Positions 42,558 through 51,801 are shown, counted from the stretch's first letter. The stretch: 64,000 nucleotides of DNA from Acidobacteriota bacterium (GCA_030650395.1 JAUSDY010000078.1:1-64000); one strand, 5' to 3'. Numbers and translations: made by a program. Notes: generated by a model not told the origin, from the sequence alone.

Positions 42558-43444
42558 TCAAAATGCTCAACACGAAGAACACGAAGATCACGAAGACCTT
42601 TGTTCTAAGTCTTTTCTTCGTGTCCTTCGTGGCCTTCGTGTTAAAGGACGTGGCCGCTCAAGAAACACCGCGGCGCATTATTTCCCTCGTCCCGAACGTG
42701 ACCGAGATCCTCTTCGCCATCGGCGCCGGTCCACAGGTCATCGCCGTCAGCACCTACGATGTCGAGCCGCCGGAAGTGCGCTCGCTGCCGACCGTTGGTG
42801 CGCTCGTCGATCCCGATACCGAACGCATCATTGCGCTCAGGCCTGACCTGGTCATCACCTACGGCAGCCAGGCCGATCTCCACACGCAACTCAAGGCAGT
42901 GTCGATTCCATTCTTCGACTATCGCCACGGCGGCCTCGATCACATCATGGTCACGATGCGCGCGCTCGGGCAGCGCACCGGACACGTGGAACAGGCAGAC
43001 AGAGTTGCGCGCGCGCTCGAGACCGCGATTGATGCCGTCAGGAATCGCGTCGCGGGCAAGCCGCGTCCTAAAACGCTATTAGTGTTCGGCCGTGAGCCCG
43101 GGTCATTGCGGAACATCTACGCGAGCGCCGGCAAAGGTTTTCTCCACGACATGCTGACCGTCGCCGGCGGCGAGGATGTGCTGAAGGACATCGACAAGGA
43201 GTCGGCCCAGATCAGCACCGAGACGATCCTGGCGCGGCGGCCCGACGTGATCATCGAATTGAACGCGGCCAACCGGCTGAACGACGCCGATCTCGAGGCG
43301 GTGCTCAGTCCGTGGTCGGCTCTGTCCTCGGTGCCGGCGGTCAGGAACAAGCGCGTGATCATCCTCACCGGCAGCGGCCTCACGGTACCAGGCCCGCGCG
43401 TCATCGACGGCATCGAGCGAATGGCCAGGGCTTTACATCCGTAG
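42554..43444 (+). CDS. btuF: Periplasmic cobalamin-binding protein with repeat-encoded signal peptide
   Basis: 296 residues. RIISLVPNVTEILFAIGAG, VSTYDVEPPEVRSLPTVG, LRPDLVITYGSQ and the C-terminal RVIILTGSGLTVPGPR are BtuF/FhuD-like binding-protein blocks. The signal peptide is unusual: MLNTKNTKITKT followed by LFFVSFVAFVLKDVAA is read from the two arms of an inverted cacgaag/cttcgtg repeat. The ATG overlaps the btuC stop (ATGA). It would capture B12 in the periplasm for BtuCD. Confidence 0.92.
   Translation: MIKMLNTKNTKITKTFVLSLFFVSFVAFVLKDVAAQETPRRIISLVPNVTEILFAIGAGPQVIAVSTYDVEPPEVRSLPTVGALVDPDTERIIALRPDLVITYGSQADLHTQLKAVSIPFFDYRHGGLDHIMVTMRALGQRTGHVEQADRVARALETAIDAVRNRVAGKPRPKTLLVFGREPGSLRNIYASAGKGFLHDMLTVAGGEDVLKDIDKESAQISTETILARRPDVIIELNAANRLNDADLEAVLSPWSALSSVPAVRNKRVIILTGSGLTVPGPRVIDGIERMARALHP
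42564..42652. repeat. Inverted cacgaag/cttcgtg repeat forming the btuF signal peptide
   Basis: Left arm AACACGAAGAACACGAAGAT and CACGAAG; right arm CTTCGTGTCCTTCGTGGCCT and TCGTGTT. In frame the left arm gives NTKNTKITK (charged n-region), the right arm FFVSFVAFV (hydrophobic core). Confidence 0.88.
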
Positions 43445-43590
43445 CCGTCGATTTCAGATCTCAGATGTCAGATTGCAGATCAATTGCAGATTGAAGAATG
43501 AATGATTTTCTGTCAGCAATCGCAAATCATACTTCTGCAATTGATCTGCAATCTGAGATCTGACTTCTGCAATCGACCGCCTGACAAGCC
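43445..43590. repeat. Inverted word repeat (GATTTCAGATCTCAGATGTCAG type), site 2
   Basis: GTCGATTTCAGATCTCAGAT and TGCAGATCAATTGCAGATTG at the left; TGCAATTGATCTGCAATCTG, AGATCTGACTTCTGCAATCG at the right. Same family and layout as at 32463-32601. It lies between btuF and the PP-loop ATPase gene, which is in the same direction, so it may cut the operon into two expression units. Confidence 0.8.
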
Positions 43591-44259
43591 ATGAAGATAC
43601 TTATTAGTTGGTCGACGGGCAAGGATTCGGCATGGATGCTCCACGTGTTGAATCAACAGCACCCGACTGAAGTCGCGGGCCTCCTGACAACGACCAACGA
43701 AGCGTTCGACCGCGTCGCGATGCACGCCGTCCGCCGCGAGCTGCTACAAGCGCAGGCCGAGGCGGCGGGCCTTCCGCTTCACGTCGTCCCGTTGTCATGG
43801 CCGTGTTCGAACGAGGAATACGAGAAGCGGATGCGTGCAGCCGTCTCGGGCTTTGTCGCCGACGGTTTCACGCACGTTGCGTTCGGCGACCTCTTCCTCG
43901 AAGACGTGCGGCGCTATCGCGAAGAGCGCCTCGCCGGCTCCGGCCTCGAGCCGCTCTTCCCCATCTGGAAAACGAAGTCGACGGCGGCACTCGCGCAGGA
44001 CATGATCGCGGGCGGGCTGCAAGCGCGGCTGACCTGTGTCGATCCGCGCAAGCTCGATCGCACGTTTGCCGGCCGCGCATTCGATCAGTCGCTGCTCGAC
44101 GACCTGCCGGCAAGCGTCGATCCGTGCGGCGAGAACGGCGAGTTCCACTCGTTTGCGCATGCGGGGCCGATGTTCAACCATCCAATCGCAATCCGACTTG
44201 GAGAGGTCGTCGATCGAGACGGGTTCGCGTTTGCGGATCTAGAAAACGTATCTTCGTGA
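43591..44259 (+). CDS. PP-loop ATPase of the Dph6/diphthamide-synthase-like family, B12-locus associated
   Basis: 222 residues. The N-terminal PP-loop SWSTGKDSAWML binds ATP. LLTTTNEAFDRVAMHAVRRE, FGDLFLEDVRRYREERL, FPIWKTKSTAALAQDMI and a CVDP-x-x-LDRTFAGR block identify the Dph6-like (ATP-binding, amidating) family. In archaea and eukaryotes Dph6 amidates diphthine; bacteria lack diphthamide, so the bacterial copies do something else. Here the gene sits between btuF and a second cobalamin-binding protein, which suggests a role with B12 or its side-chain amides (inference). No signal peptide. Confidence 0.85.
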   Translation: MKILISWSTGKDSAWMLHVLNQQHPTEVAGLLTTTNEAFDRVAMHAVRRELLQAQAEAAGLPLHVVPLSWPCSNEEYEKRMRAAVSGFVADGFTHVAFGDLFLEDVRRYREERLAGSGLEPLFPIWKTKSTAALAQDMIAGGLQARLTCVDPRKLDRTFAGRAFDQSLLDDLPASVDPCGENGEFHSFAHAGPMFNHPIAIRLGEVVDRDGFAFADLENVSS

Positions 44260-44298
44260 GCTTCGTGGTGCCTTCGTGCCTTCGTGGTTGCATTTAGG
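44258..44298. repeat. Half of a cttcgtg repeat in the 44259-44301 spacer
   Basis: TCTTCGTGAGCTTCGTGGTG and CCTTCGTGCCTTCGTGGTTG: only the hydrophobic-coding arm of the family seen at 34478 and 42564, here mostly outside coding sequence between the ATPase and the second binding protein. Confidence 0.75.
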
Positions 44299-44300
44299 AC

Positions 44301-45095
44301 ATGTATCCCAAACGGATCGTCTGCCTGACCGAAGAAACCACCGAGACGCTCTACCTCCTCGGTGAAGGCGATCGTGTCGTCGGCATCTCCGGCTACACAG
44401 TCCGGCCGCCGGAGGCCCGGCAGAAGCCGAAGGTATCGTCGTTCCTGCACGCGCGCTGCGAGAAGATCGAAGCGCTGAAGCCCGACCTGATTCTTGCCTT
44501 CTCCGATCTGCAAGCCGACATCACGACCGACCTCGTCAAGCGCGGCTACCCCGTCTTCACGTTCAACCAGCGCAGCGTTGCCGAGATCCTGCAGATGATC
44601 CGCGTGCTCGGCGGCATCGTCGGCGTGCCCGACAAGGCCGACGTCCTCGCGACGACCCTCGAGCGCGGCCTCGACGACATTCGAGAGAAGGCGGCGAAGC
44701 TGCCGTGGCGGCCGAAGGTGTTTTTCGAAGAATGGTACGACCCGCTGATCAGCGGCATCCGCTGGACCGAGGAGCTGGTCGAGATCGCCGGCGGTGATCC
44801 GATCTTCCCGGAGCTGAAAGATGCCGGCCTCGCGAAAGACCGCATCGTCACCGGCGATCGGGTGATCGAGCGCGCGCCCGACGTGATCATCGGATCGTGG
44901 TGCGGCAAGCCGGTGCGGAAGGAACGCATCACCGCCCGTCCCGGGTGGCAGGATGTGCCAGCCGTGAAACAGGGCCGCATCTATGAAGTGAAGTCCACCT
45001 ACATCCTGCAACCAGGGCCGGCCGCGCTGACCGAGGGTGTGCGACAGCTCCATGCCATCGTCGAACAGGTCACGGCGCATACAATACGGGGATGA
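44301..45095 (+). CDS. Second cobalamin-binding protein (BtuF-like) without signal peptide
   Basis: 264 residues. RIVCLTEETTETLYLLGEG, VVGISGYTVRPPEARQKPKV, KPDLILAFSDLQADITTDLV, FFEEWYDPLISGIRWTEELV and IIGSWCGKPVRKERI match the BtuF-like fold and more specifically the cobalamin-binding branch that starts directly with 'R-I-V-C-L'. No export signal is seen, so it is either cytoplasmic or exported another way. Near its upstream edge lies half of the repeat that forms the btuF signal peptide; a lost signal is possible. The stop overlaps the next gene (ATGA). Confidence 0.87.
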   Translation: MYPKRIVCLTEETTETLYLLGEGDRVVGISGYTVRPPEARQKPKVSSFLHARCEKIEALKPDLILAFSDLQADITTDLVKRGYPVFTFNQRSVAEILQMIRVLGGIVGVPDKADVLATTLERGLDDIREKAAKLPWRPKVFFEEWYDPLISGIRWTEELVEIAGGDPIFPELKDAGLAKDRIVTGDRVIERAPDVIIGSWCGKPVRKERITARPGWQDVPAVKQGRIYEVKSTYILQPGPAALTEGVRQLHAIVEQVTAHTIRG

Positions 45096-46147
45096 ACCGA
45101 ATTGTGTATGTGCTCGCGCTGACCGTCCTTGCAGGCGCCTGCCGGTCCACGCCCCCCGCTCCCCCGCCGCCGTCGGCCGACGCATGGGCGGTCGTGGCAG
45201 GCCGCGAGATCAAGAAGGCCGACGTCGAAAAAGCCTACCGCCGCACGCCGCAGGCGTCCGAGCCGCTGTCAGACGATGAAACCCTGACCGCCAAACTCGC
45301 ACTGCTCAACGAGCTCATCATCCAGGACATCCTGCTCGCCAGGGCGCGCGAGCTGAAGATCGAGCTGCCGGACACCGAAGTCGATGCCGCGTTCGCCGAC
45401 GCCAAGAAGAACATGACGGAACAGGCGTTCCAGCAGGAATTGACGAAGCGAAACCTGACAGCGGGCGACATGCGCGAAGAGATCCGCCGCGACCTGCTCT
45501 CGCAGAAGGTGGTCGATCGCGAGGTGACCTCCCAGGTCATCGTCACCGACAAGGACATTACCGACTTCTTCAATGCGAACAAGGCGCAGTTCAATCGCGC
45601 CGAAGAGTCGTATCACATCGCGCAAATCGTCATCACGCCGGTTCGCGAACCGCAGCCCGCCAACCGCAGCGGCGATGATGCGGCCACGCCGCAAGAGGCG
45701 GCCGCGAAGGCGCAGATGTTGATGGAGCGCCTGAAGTCGGGCGTCGCCTTCGGCGACCTCGCCGCGGATTTTTCCGAAGACGCGCGCACGGCGCCACGTG
45801 GTGGTGACCTCGGCTGGGTGCCGGTGTCGGCGCTCCAACAGACGCCCCCGGCGCTGCGCGACGCGGTGCTGAAGACCACGCCCGGCTCCGTCCGCATCGT
45901 GAGCAATGGCGGCGCGCACACCCTCGTGCTCGTGGTAGCGCACGACACGGCCGGCCAGAAAGATCCCAGCATGCCCGCCGTCAAAGAAGGCATCAGCTCG
46001 ACGATCAAAGGCCGTCGCGATCAGCTGCTCCGGGCGGCCTACCTCGCCTCGCTCCGCAACGACACGGTGGTCGTCAACTACCTCGCGAAGCGTGTCGTCG
46101 AGTCGAAGGGCAAGATGCCGGCGGCGGCCAGCGCACCCGCAAAATAG
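45092..46147 (+). CDS. SurA/PpiC-type peptidyl-prolyl isomerase lipoprotein
   Basis: 351 residues. Lipobox LAGAC (Cys17) marks a lipoprotein. A SurA-N-like helical domain (KKADVEKAYRR to NLTAGDMREEIRRDLLSQKV) is followed by a parvulin domain (YHIAQIVITPVRE; GVAFGDLAADFSED; GGDLGWVPVSAL; VRIVSNGGAHTLVLV). Such proteins chaperone outer-membrane proteins. The start overlaps the stop of the cobalamin-binding gene, so it is translated from the same message; the functional link may be folding of the BtuB receptor (inference). Confidence 0.9.
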   Translation: MNRIVYVLALTVLAGACRSTPPAPPPPSADAWAVVAGREIKKADVEKAYRRTPQASEPLSDDETLTAKLALLNELIIQDILLARARELKIELPDTEVDAAFADAKKNMTEQAFQQELTKRNLTAGDMREEIRRDLLSQKVVDREVTSQVIVTDKDITDFFNANKAQFNRAEESYHIAQIVITPVREPQPANRSGDDAATPQEAAAKAQMLMERLKSGVAFGDLAADFSEDARTAPRGGDLGWVPVSALQQTPPALRDAVLKTTPGSVRIVSNGGAHTLVLVVAHDTAGQKDPSMPAVKEGISSTIKGRRDQLLRAAYLASLRNDTVVVNYLAKRVVESKGKMPAAASAPAK

Positions 46148-46156
46148 GACAGGGCG

Positions 46157-49100
46157 ATGCGACGGAGCGCAGCTTTACTGGCGTCGGCAGCCGTTATCCT
46201 CTGCGGCTCAATCGTTCGATCGGCCCACCCCACGCCCGGCGCCCAAGCCCCTGCACCGCAGGTGGTGGATCGAGCGGCGCAGGCATTCGCCGTGCATTGC
46301 GCGGGATGCCATGGCGATGCCTTACAAGGCGCCCGGGCTGCAAGCTTGCTCGACGATCAGTGGACCTACGGCGGCGACGACGAGTCACTCGCGCGTACCA
46401 TCCGCGACGGACGAGCCGAGGCCGGCATGCCGGCATTCACCAGCATTCTGGATGAACCTCGAATCAGGGAGATGATCTTCATGATTCGGAGCCTGGCTTC
46501 GAGGGCGAAGGGCCGTCCTGCCACGCGGGCAACGAAGTCGGTGGACGGAGTGATCACGACCGACCGCCACACCTTCCGCATCGACACGCTGACCGATGCG
46601 CTCGAGACGCCGTGGGGCATGGCCGTCCTTCCCGATGGCCGAGTCCTGGTCACGGAGCGGCCAGGTCGCCTGAGAATCATCGAGAAAGGCCGCCTGCTCG
46701 CCGAACCCGTCGGGGGCATCCCGAAGGTGTGGACACAACAGGACGGCGGTCTGTTCGATGTCGAGGCCCATCCGAGGTTTTCTGAGAACGGATGGATTTA
46801 CCTTTCGTATGCCGAGCCACGCGATGGCAACCGCTCGATGACCGTGGTTATGCGCGGGCGTTTGGCGAACAACCAGCTGGTCGACCAGGTGACGATCGCC
46901 CGCTGGCCCGACGAATGGTACGGCGCCAGCAACATTCACTACGGCTCGCGGTTTATCTTCGATCGCGACGGCTATCTGTATTTCAGTATCGGCGATCGCG
47001 GGCGCGCGGAGCGTGCCCAGGATTTGTCGGCGCCCGTCGGCAAGATTCACCGCGTGACCGACGATGGCAGGCCCGCGCCCGGAAATCCGTTCGCGAATCG
47101 AACCGGCGCGTTGCCCACGATCTGGAGCTACGGCAATCGCAACCCTCAGGGGTTCGCGTGGCATCCGGTGACGGGAGAACTGTGGGAGACCGAACACGGC
47201 CCTCGCGGCGGCGATGAAGTGAACGTCATCCGGGGCGGCGGCAACTACGGTTGGCCGGTCGTGAGCTTCGGAATCCTGGATAGCTGGGTCTCGCCGTCGG
47301 TAGACCGGACCGCGACGGCTGCGACGTTCAAGGAAGGGATGGCACCACCCATCACGCACTACAGTCCGTCTCCCGGCATTTCGCCGATGCTCTTCTACAC
47401 CGGCAACGGCTTCCCCGGGTGGAAGAACGACTTGCTCGTGGGCATGATGAGGGACGAAGAGCTGAAGCGCCTGTCGATCGAGGGCCACAAGGTTGTGAAG
47501 GAAGAGGTGCTCTTCCGCGGGCTCGGACGGGTCAGGGACATCGCGCAGGCCTCCGACGGCTCCTTATATGTTGCGCTCGCGACGCCTGGCGCGTCGGTGT
47601 CCGACACGACGGCTGGACGCATCGTGCGCCTGACTCCGGTCACGCCTGTCGCGCAGCCGCCGGCGCACCATCAAGGCGTGACGTTCACTCGCGACATCGC
47701 GCCCATCATTTTCACGTCGTGTGTGTCCTGCCATCGTCGCGGCGGGCCCGCGCCGTTCAGCCTCGCCACCTACGAGGATGTCCGGCGGCGAGCGACACAG
47801 ATCGCGGCGGTCACGCGCAGCCGATTCATGCCGCCGTGGAAGGTCGAGCCGGGCGTCGGCCACTTCGTGGGCCAGCATCCTCTAACCGAACAGCAGATTG
47901 CGCTCATCGGCGCGTGGGTTCGCGGTGGAACGCCGCGGGGCCAGGCGCAGCACCTTCCGGCTATGCCGGCGTGGCCCGACGGCTGGCTGCTCGGCCGGCC
48001 CGACCTGATCGTCAAGCCCGCCGAGTCCTTCGCGCTGCAGGCGCAACCGGCCGACGCGTTCCGCATTTTCGCGATCCATGTACCCATCGCCAGGCGCACC
48101 TACGTCCGCGGCATCGAATTTCATCCCGGCAACGCGCGCGTCGTCCACCACGCCAACATCCGGATCGATCGGACCTCGGCCACGCGTCAACTCGACGAGG
48201 CCGACCCGTTACCGGGCTACGACGGCCTGATGCCTCGCTCCGCGGAGTACCCCTCCGGCCACTTCCTGGGTTGGACTCCCGGACAGGTCGCGCCGCTTGT
48301 TTCGCCGGATCTGGCGTGGACACTCGAGCCGGGCAGTGATCTCGTTGTCCAGCTGCATCTCCAGCCCAGCGGCGCCGTCGAGCAAGTGCAACCGGAGATC
48401 GGCTTCTTCTTCAGCGACCAGCCGCCAACGCGCACTCCGACGATCCTGCGTCTGGGATCGCAGGGGATCGACATCCCGCCAGGCGAATCCCGTTTCGTGA
48501 TTCGCGACGCTTTTGTGTTGCCCGTCGACGTCCAGTTGCTGGCCACGCAGCCTCACGCCCACTATCGTGCTCGCGAGATTCGCGGCGTCGCCGACCTGCC
48601 CGATGGCACCTCGCGGTTGGTCATGCACATCAAGGATTGGGATTTCCGCTGGCAGCATGTCTATCGCGAGGTAACGCCCATCCGGCTGCCCAGAGGCACG
48701 CGCCTCTCGATGGAGTACACCTACGACAACTCCGCGGCAAACGTGCGCAACCCGCAACTGCCGCCGGCCCGTGTGTTCTGGGGACAGCGGTCCAAGGACG
48801 AGATGGGCGACCTCTGGTTCCAGCTGCTCGCCGATAACGAGCGCGACCGCCGGGTGATGGACGCGCAGATCACCGGGAAGATGTCCGCCGAGGACATCGT
48901 CGGCTACGAAACGATGCTCAGGGCCGATCCGCGTGACGTGGGGCTGCATGACGATGTCGCGCTGCTCTACCTGGGAATGGGCCAGGCGGCGGATGCGGTT
49001 CGCCACTTTGAGGCGTCCGCGGCCTTGAGACCAGAATCGGCGCCCGCACGGTTCAACCTGGGCACCGCGCTCGCGCACGCGGGCCGGCTGGACGAAGCCG

Positions 49101-49414
49101 TGACAGCGTTTCGCGCCGCGCTTGCCACGCGTCCAGAGTACGGCCTCGCTCACACCAATCTCGGGCGCGTCCTGCTCACGCAGGGTAAGACCGCCGACGC
49201 GCTGAACCACCTGCAGGAAGCGGTGCGCCTCGATGCCACGAACGCGCAGGCGATCTTCGGGCTATCGGAAGCGTTTGCGGCGGCGGGATCGTACAGCATG
49301 GCTGTCGCCATGGCGGATCGCGCGCTCACGCTGAAGGTGTCGGAGGAGCTGGCGCAGCAGATCAGGGCGAAGCGGGAGGAATATTTACGGCGGCGTCCGC
49401 CCGGCGCGGTTTGA
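46157..49414 (+). CDS. Multidomain secreted oxidoreductase: cytochrome c + sugar dehydrogenase propeller + second heme motif + copper-monooxygenase-like domain + TPR
   Basis: 1085 residues in one uninterrupted frame. Signal peptide (LLASAAVILCGSIV). First heme site CAGCH at 48-52 in a short cytochrome c domain (to ~115). Residues ~130-500 are a GSDH-type PQQ propeller (ETPWGMAVLPDGRVLVTERP; GGLFDVEAHPRF; YGNRNPQGFAWHP; ETEHGPRGGDEVNVI). A second heme motif CVSCHRRGGPAPFSL is near 523. Residues ~600-880 resemble the peptidylglycine-monooxygenase-like Cu domain family (VVHHANIRID; DLVVQLHLQPSG; QPHAHYRAREIRG). TPRs fill ~910-1060 (DAVRHFEASAALRPESAPAR). Each part is known; the single-chain combination is unusual. 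Confidence 0.88.
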   Translation: MRRSAALLASAAVILCGSIVRSAHPTPGAQAPAPQVVDRAAQAFAVHCAGCHGDALQGARAASLLDDQWTYGGDDESLARTIRDGRAEAGMPAFTSILDEPRIREMIFMIRSLASRAKGRPATRATKSVDGVITTDRHTFRIDTLTDALETPWGMAVLPDGRVLVTERPGRLRIIEKGRLLAEPVGGIPKVWTQQDGGLFDVEAHPRFSENGWIYLSYAEPRDGNRSMTVVMRGRLANNQLVDQVTIARWPDEWYGASNIHYGSRFIFDRDGYLYFSIGDRGRAERAQDLSAPVGKIHRVTDDGRPAPGNPFANRTGALPTIWSYGNRNPQGFAWHPVTGELWETEHGPRGGDEVNVIRGGGNYGWPVVSFGILDSWVSPSVDRTATAATFKEGMAPPITHYSPSPGISPMLFYTGNGFPGWKNDLLVGMMRDEELKRLSIEGHKVVKEEVLFRGLGRVRDIAQASDGSLYVALATPGASVSDTTAGRIVRLTPVTPVAQPPAHHQGVTFTRDIAPIIFTSCVSCHRRGGPAPFSLATYEDVRRRATQIAAVTRSRFMPPWKVEPGVGHFVGQHPLTEQQIALIGAWVRGGTPRGQAQHLPAMPAWPDGWLLGRPDLIVKPAESFALQAQPADAFRIFAIHVPIARRTYVRGIEFHPGNARVVHHANIRIDRTSATRQLDEADPLPGYDGLMPRSAEYPSGHFLGWTPGQVAPLVSPDLAWTLEPGSDLVVQLHLQPSGAVEQVQPEIGFFFSDQPPTRTPTILRLGSQGIDIPPGESRFVIRDAFVLPVDVQLLATQPHAHYRAREIRGVADLPDGTSRLVMHIKDWDFRWQHVYREVTPIRLPRGTRLSMEYTYDNSAANVRNPQLPPARVFWGQRSKDEMGDLWFQLLADNERDRRVMDAQITGKMSAEDIVGYETMLRADPRDVGLHDDVALLYLGMGQAADAVRHFEASAALRPESAPARFNLGTALAHAGRLDEAVTAFRAALATRPEYGLAHTNLGRVLLTQGKTADALNHLQEAVRLDATNAQAIFGLSEAFAAAGSYSMAVAMADRALTLKVSEELAQQIRAKREEYLRRRPPGAV

Positions 49415-49519
49415 AAATGACGTGGCGCATGTTGACTTGCCGGGGCAAAAGGCGTACAGCCGAGCGATGACCGGGCTGCTGAATGTCGCCCGGGTTGTCA
49501 ATTGACTTGGAGGCCAGCG

Positions 49520-51681
49520 ATGCTGCGTCGGATCACGGTCGTCTTCGTCGGTTTGTTGCTGTTGATTTTGGCGGCCAGTACGGCCGATGCGCAGAGCGCC
49601 CTTGCGGGCGTGGTGAGAGACGCCTCCGGGGGTGTGCTACCCGGTGTCACCGTAGAAGCCGCCAGTCCCGCCTTGATCGAACAAGTGCGGTCGGTCATCA
49701 CCGATGATGCCGGGCAATATCGCATCGTCGATCTGCGGCCCGGCGTCTACAAGCTCACGTTCACGTTGCCGGGGTTTGGCACGGTGACGCGCGAGAAGAT
49801 CGAGCTCATCTCGAACTTTACGGCGACGATCAACGGCGAGCTGCGCGTCGGCGCGGTCTAGGAAACCGTCACGGTGTCCGGCGCCACACCGGTCGTGGAC
49901 ATGCAAAGCGCGACGAACCAGCAGGTGATGACCAAGGAACTGTTGGAATCGGTGCCGACCGGACGCAGCATCTGGGCGGTCGGCTCGACGCTGAACGGCG
50001 TGACGCTGAGCGCACCCGACGTCGGCGGCACCGCCGGCATGCAGCAGACCTACATGGCCACGCATGGCTCCGACCGGCGCGACAACGCCATCCAGGTCGA
50101 CGGCATGAGCGTCAACGGCATCGAAGGCGACGGCGCCATCCAGAACTATTTCAATCAAGGCATGTTCGAGGAGATGAGTTACCAGACCAGCGCGTTGGCG
50201 GCCGAAGTGCCGTCGGCGGGGGTCCGCCTGAACATGATTCCCAAGGACGGCAGCAACACCTTGAAGGGAACGCTGTTCTACTCGCAGACGCCGGGCTCGT
50301 TTCAGAGCGACAACCTCACGCCGGCGCTCTCGGCGCTGGGCCTCAAGGCCCCCAATCGCGGCCGACGGTCGACGACAACATCATCAAGAGCGGCGTGGTG
50401 CGCCTGACGTATCAGGCGTCGAGCCGGCACAAGTTCGCCGCCTACCTGGACAGGATCGTCAAGTTCCGCGGCCATGAATGCGCAGCGGGGTTCCCGACCG
50501 CCGAGGCCTGCGGCATCCGCAGCCCCAAACGGTATTTCACGGCGCAGGCGAAGTACACCGGCACGATCACGAGCAGCCTGCTGGTGGAGGCGGGCTGGTC
50601 GGAAAACGATGAGACCTACTCCACGGGTGAGAACCAGCCGGAAACCACGCTCACCGATATCGGCCGCCTGGACCGGACGACCACCGATCGCTGGGGTGCG
50701 GTGATCGGCCCGTACTACTTCCGCGAGCCCGACCGTCACACGTTTTCCGGCGCCATGTCCTACGTCACGGGCGCGCACGCGCTGAAGGTCGGATTCCAGC
50801 TGGGCAAGGGCTCCAACCATCATCAGCGGACGATGAACGGCGGCATCGACCTCTATCAGGAATACCTCAACAAGGTGCCGGCGTCGGTGATGATCCACAA
50901 CACGCCGCAGGAGACCCGGGAGGTCATCAAGTACGACCTCGGGATCTACGCGCAGGATTCGTTGCGGTTCAACCGCCTCACGGTGAACCCGGGCCTGCGC
51001 ATCGAACTGTTCAACACCTACGTCCCCGCGCAATCGTCTCCGGCCGGCCAGTTCGTCCCGGCGCGGAGCTTTGACAAGATCGAGGACCTCCCGAGCTGGA
51101 ACGACATCGCGCCGAGGCTTGGCGTTGTCTACGACGTGTTCGGCGACGGGAAGACGGCGCTCAAGGCCCATGTGGGCAAGTACATGCGCGCCTTCTCGAC
51201 CGTGGGATTCGCGGCCTTGTACAACCCGAACGTGATCCAAACCGATCGCCGCACGTGGTCGGACCTGAATGGCGATGACATTGCCCACGGGAGCTGGCAG
51301 GGCTTGCCCGGCGTGCCCACGGGCACAAACAGGCAGGACGCGGAGTATTCCGCGGCCTCGAACCGCGTACCCGACGCGTCGCTCAACGTCGACTACAACG
51401 TGACACGGACACAGATTCCTGCCCTCACGGTCACCAGCATCACGGTGCCGCTAATCACGCCGGGGAAGGAATTCCTCGAGCGCCGGAACCAGATCGACGT
51501 CCGCCTGTCGAAGAAAGTCAGGGTCGGGAAGGTGGATCTGTCGGGGCAGTTCGATATCTTCAACCTGCTCAACGCCAGCACCATCCTCAGCCAGACCGAA
51601 CAATTCGGGTCGGCCCTGGGCCGCCCGACGGCGATTCTGCAGGGCCGGTTGTTCGCGCTGGGCATGCAACTGGGCTTCTAG
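49520..51681 (+). pseudogene. TonB-dependent receptor, decayed
   Basis: Signal peptide MLRRITVVFVGLLLLILAAS and a carboxypeptidase-regulatory-like domain (LAGVVRDASGGVLPGVTVEA; DDAGQYRIVDLRPGVYKLTF) run to an in-frame TAG at 49859. The same frame continues as plug sequence (ETVTVSGATPVVDMQSATNQ; IQVDGMSVNGIEGDGAIQ; VRLNMIPKDGSNTLKGTLFY) to about 50355. Then the frame shifts with loss of the usual 'KDKLWFF' strands: the barrel resumes as NIIKSGVVRLTYQASSRHKF and ends LGMQLGF. A second internal shortening is likely near 51310-51390. One nonsense codon, one frameshift and missing strands make it nonfunctional. Ribosome binding site GGAGG before ATG 49520. Confidence 0.85.
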
Positions 51682-51801
51682 GTCTAGGACGCCGGCCCAT
51701 TCCGCCACCGCCGTAGTTGGGAGCACATTCACTCCCACTACGGCATCCCTCGCATGGCCACTCGGCGGACCGTGCGGCGTGCAAGAGAACCGCCTTCATG
51801 C

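Noticed and set aside
49859-49861. TAG as a recoded sense codon in the TonB receptor
   Set aside because: A frameshift and missing barrel strands follow in the same gene, and other genes in the window end normally at TAG, so decay is simpler.
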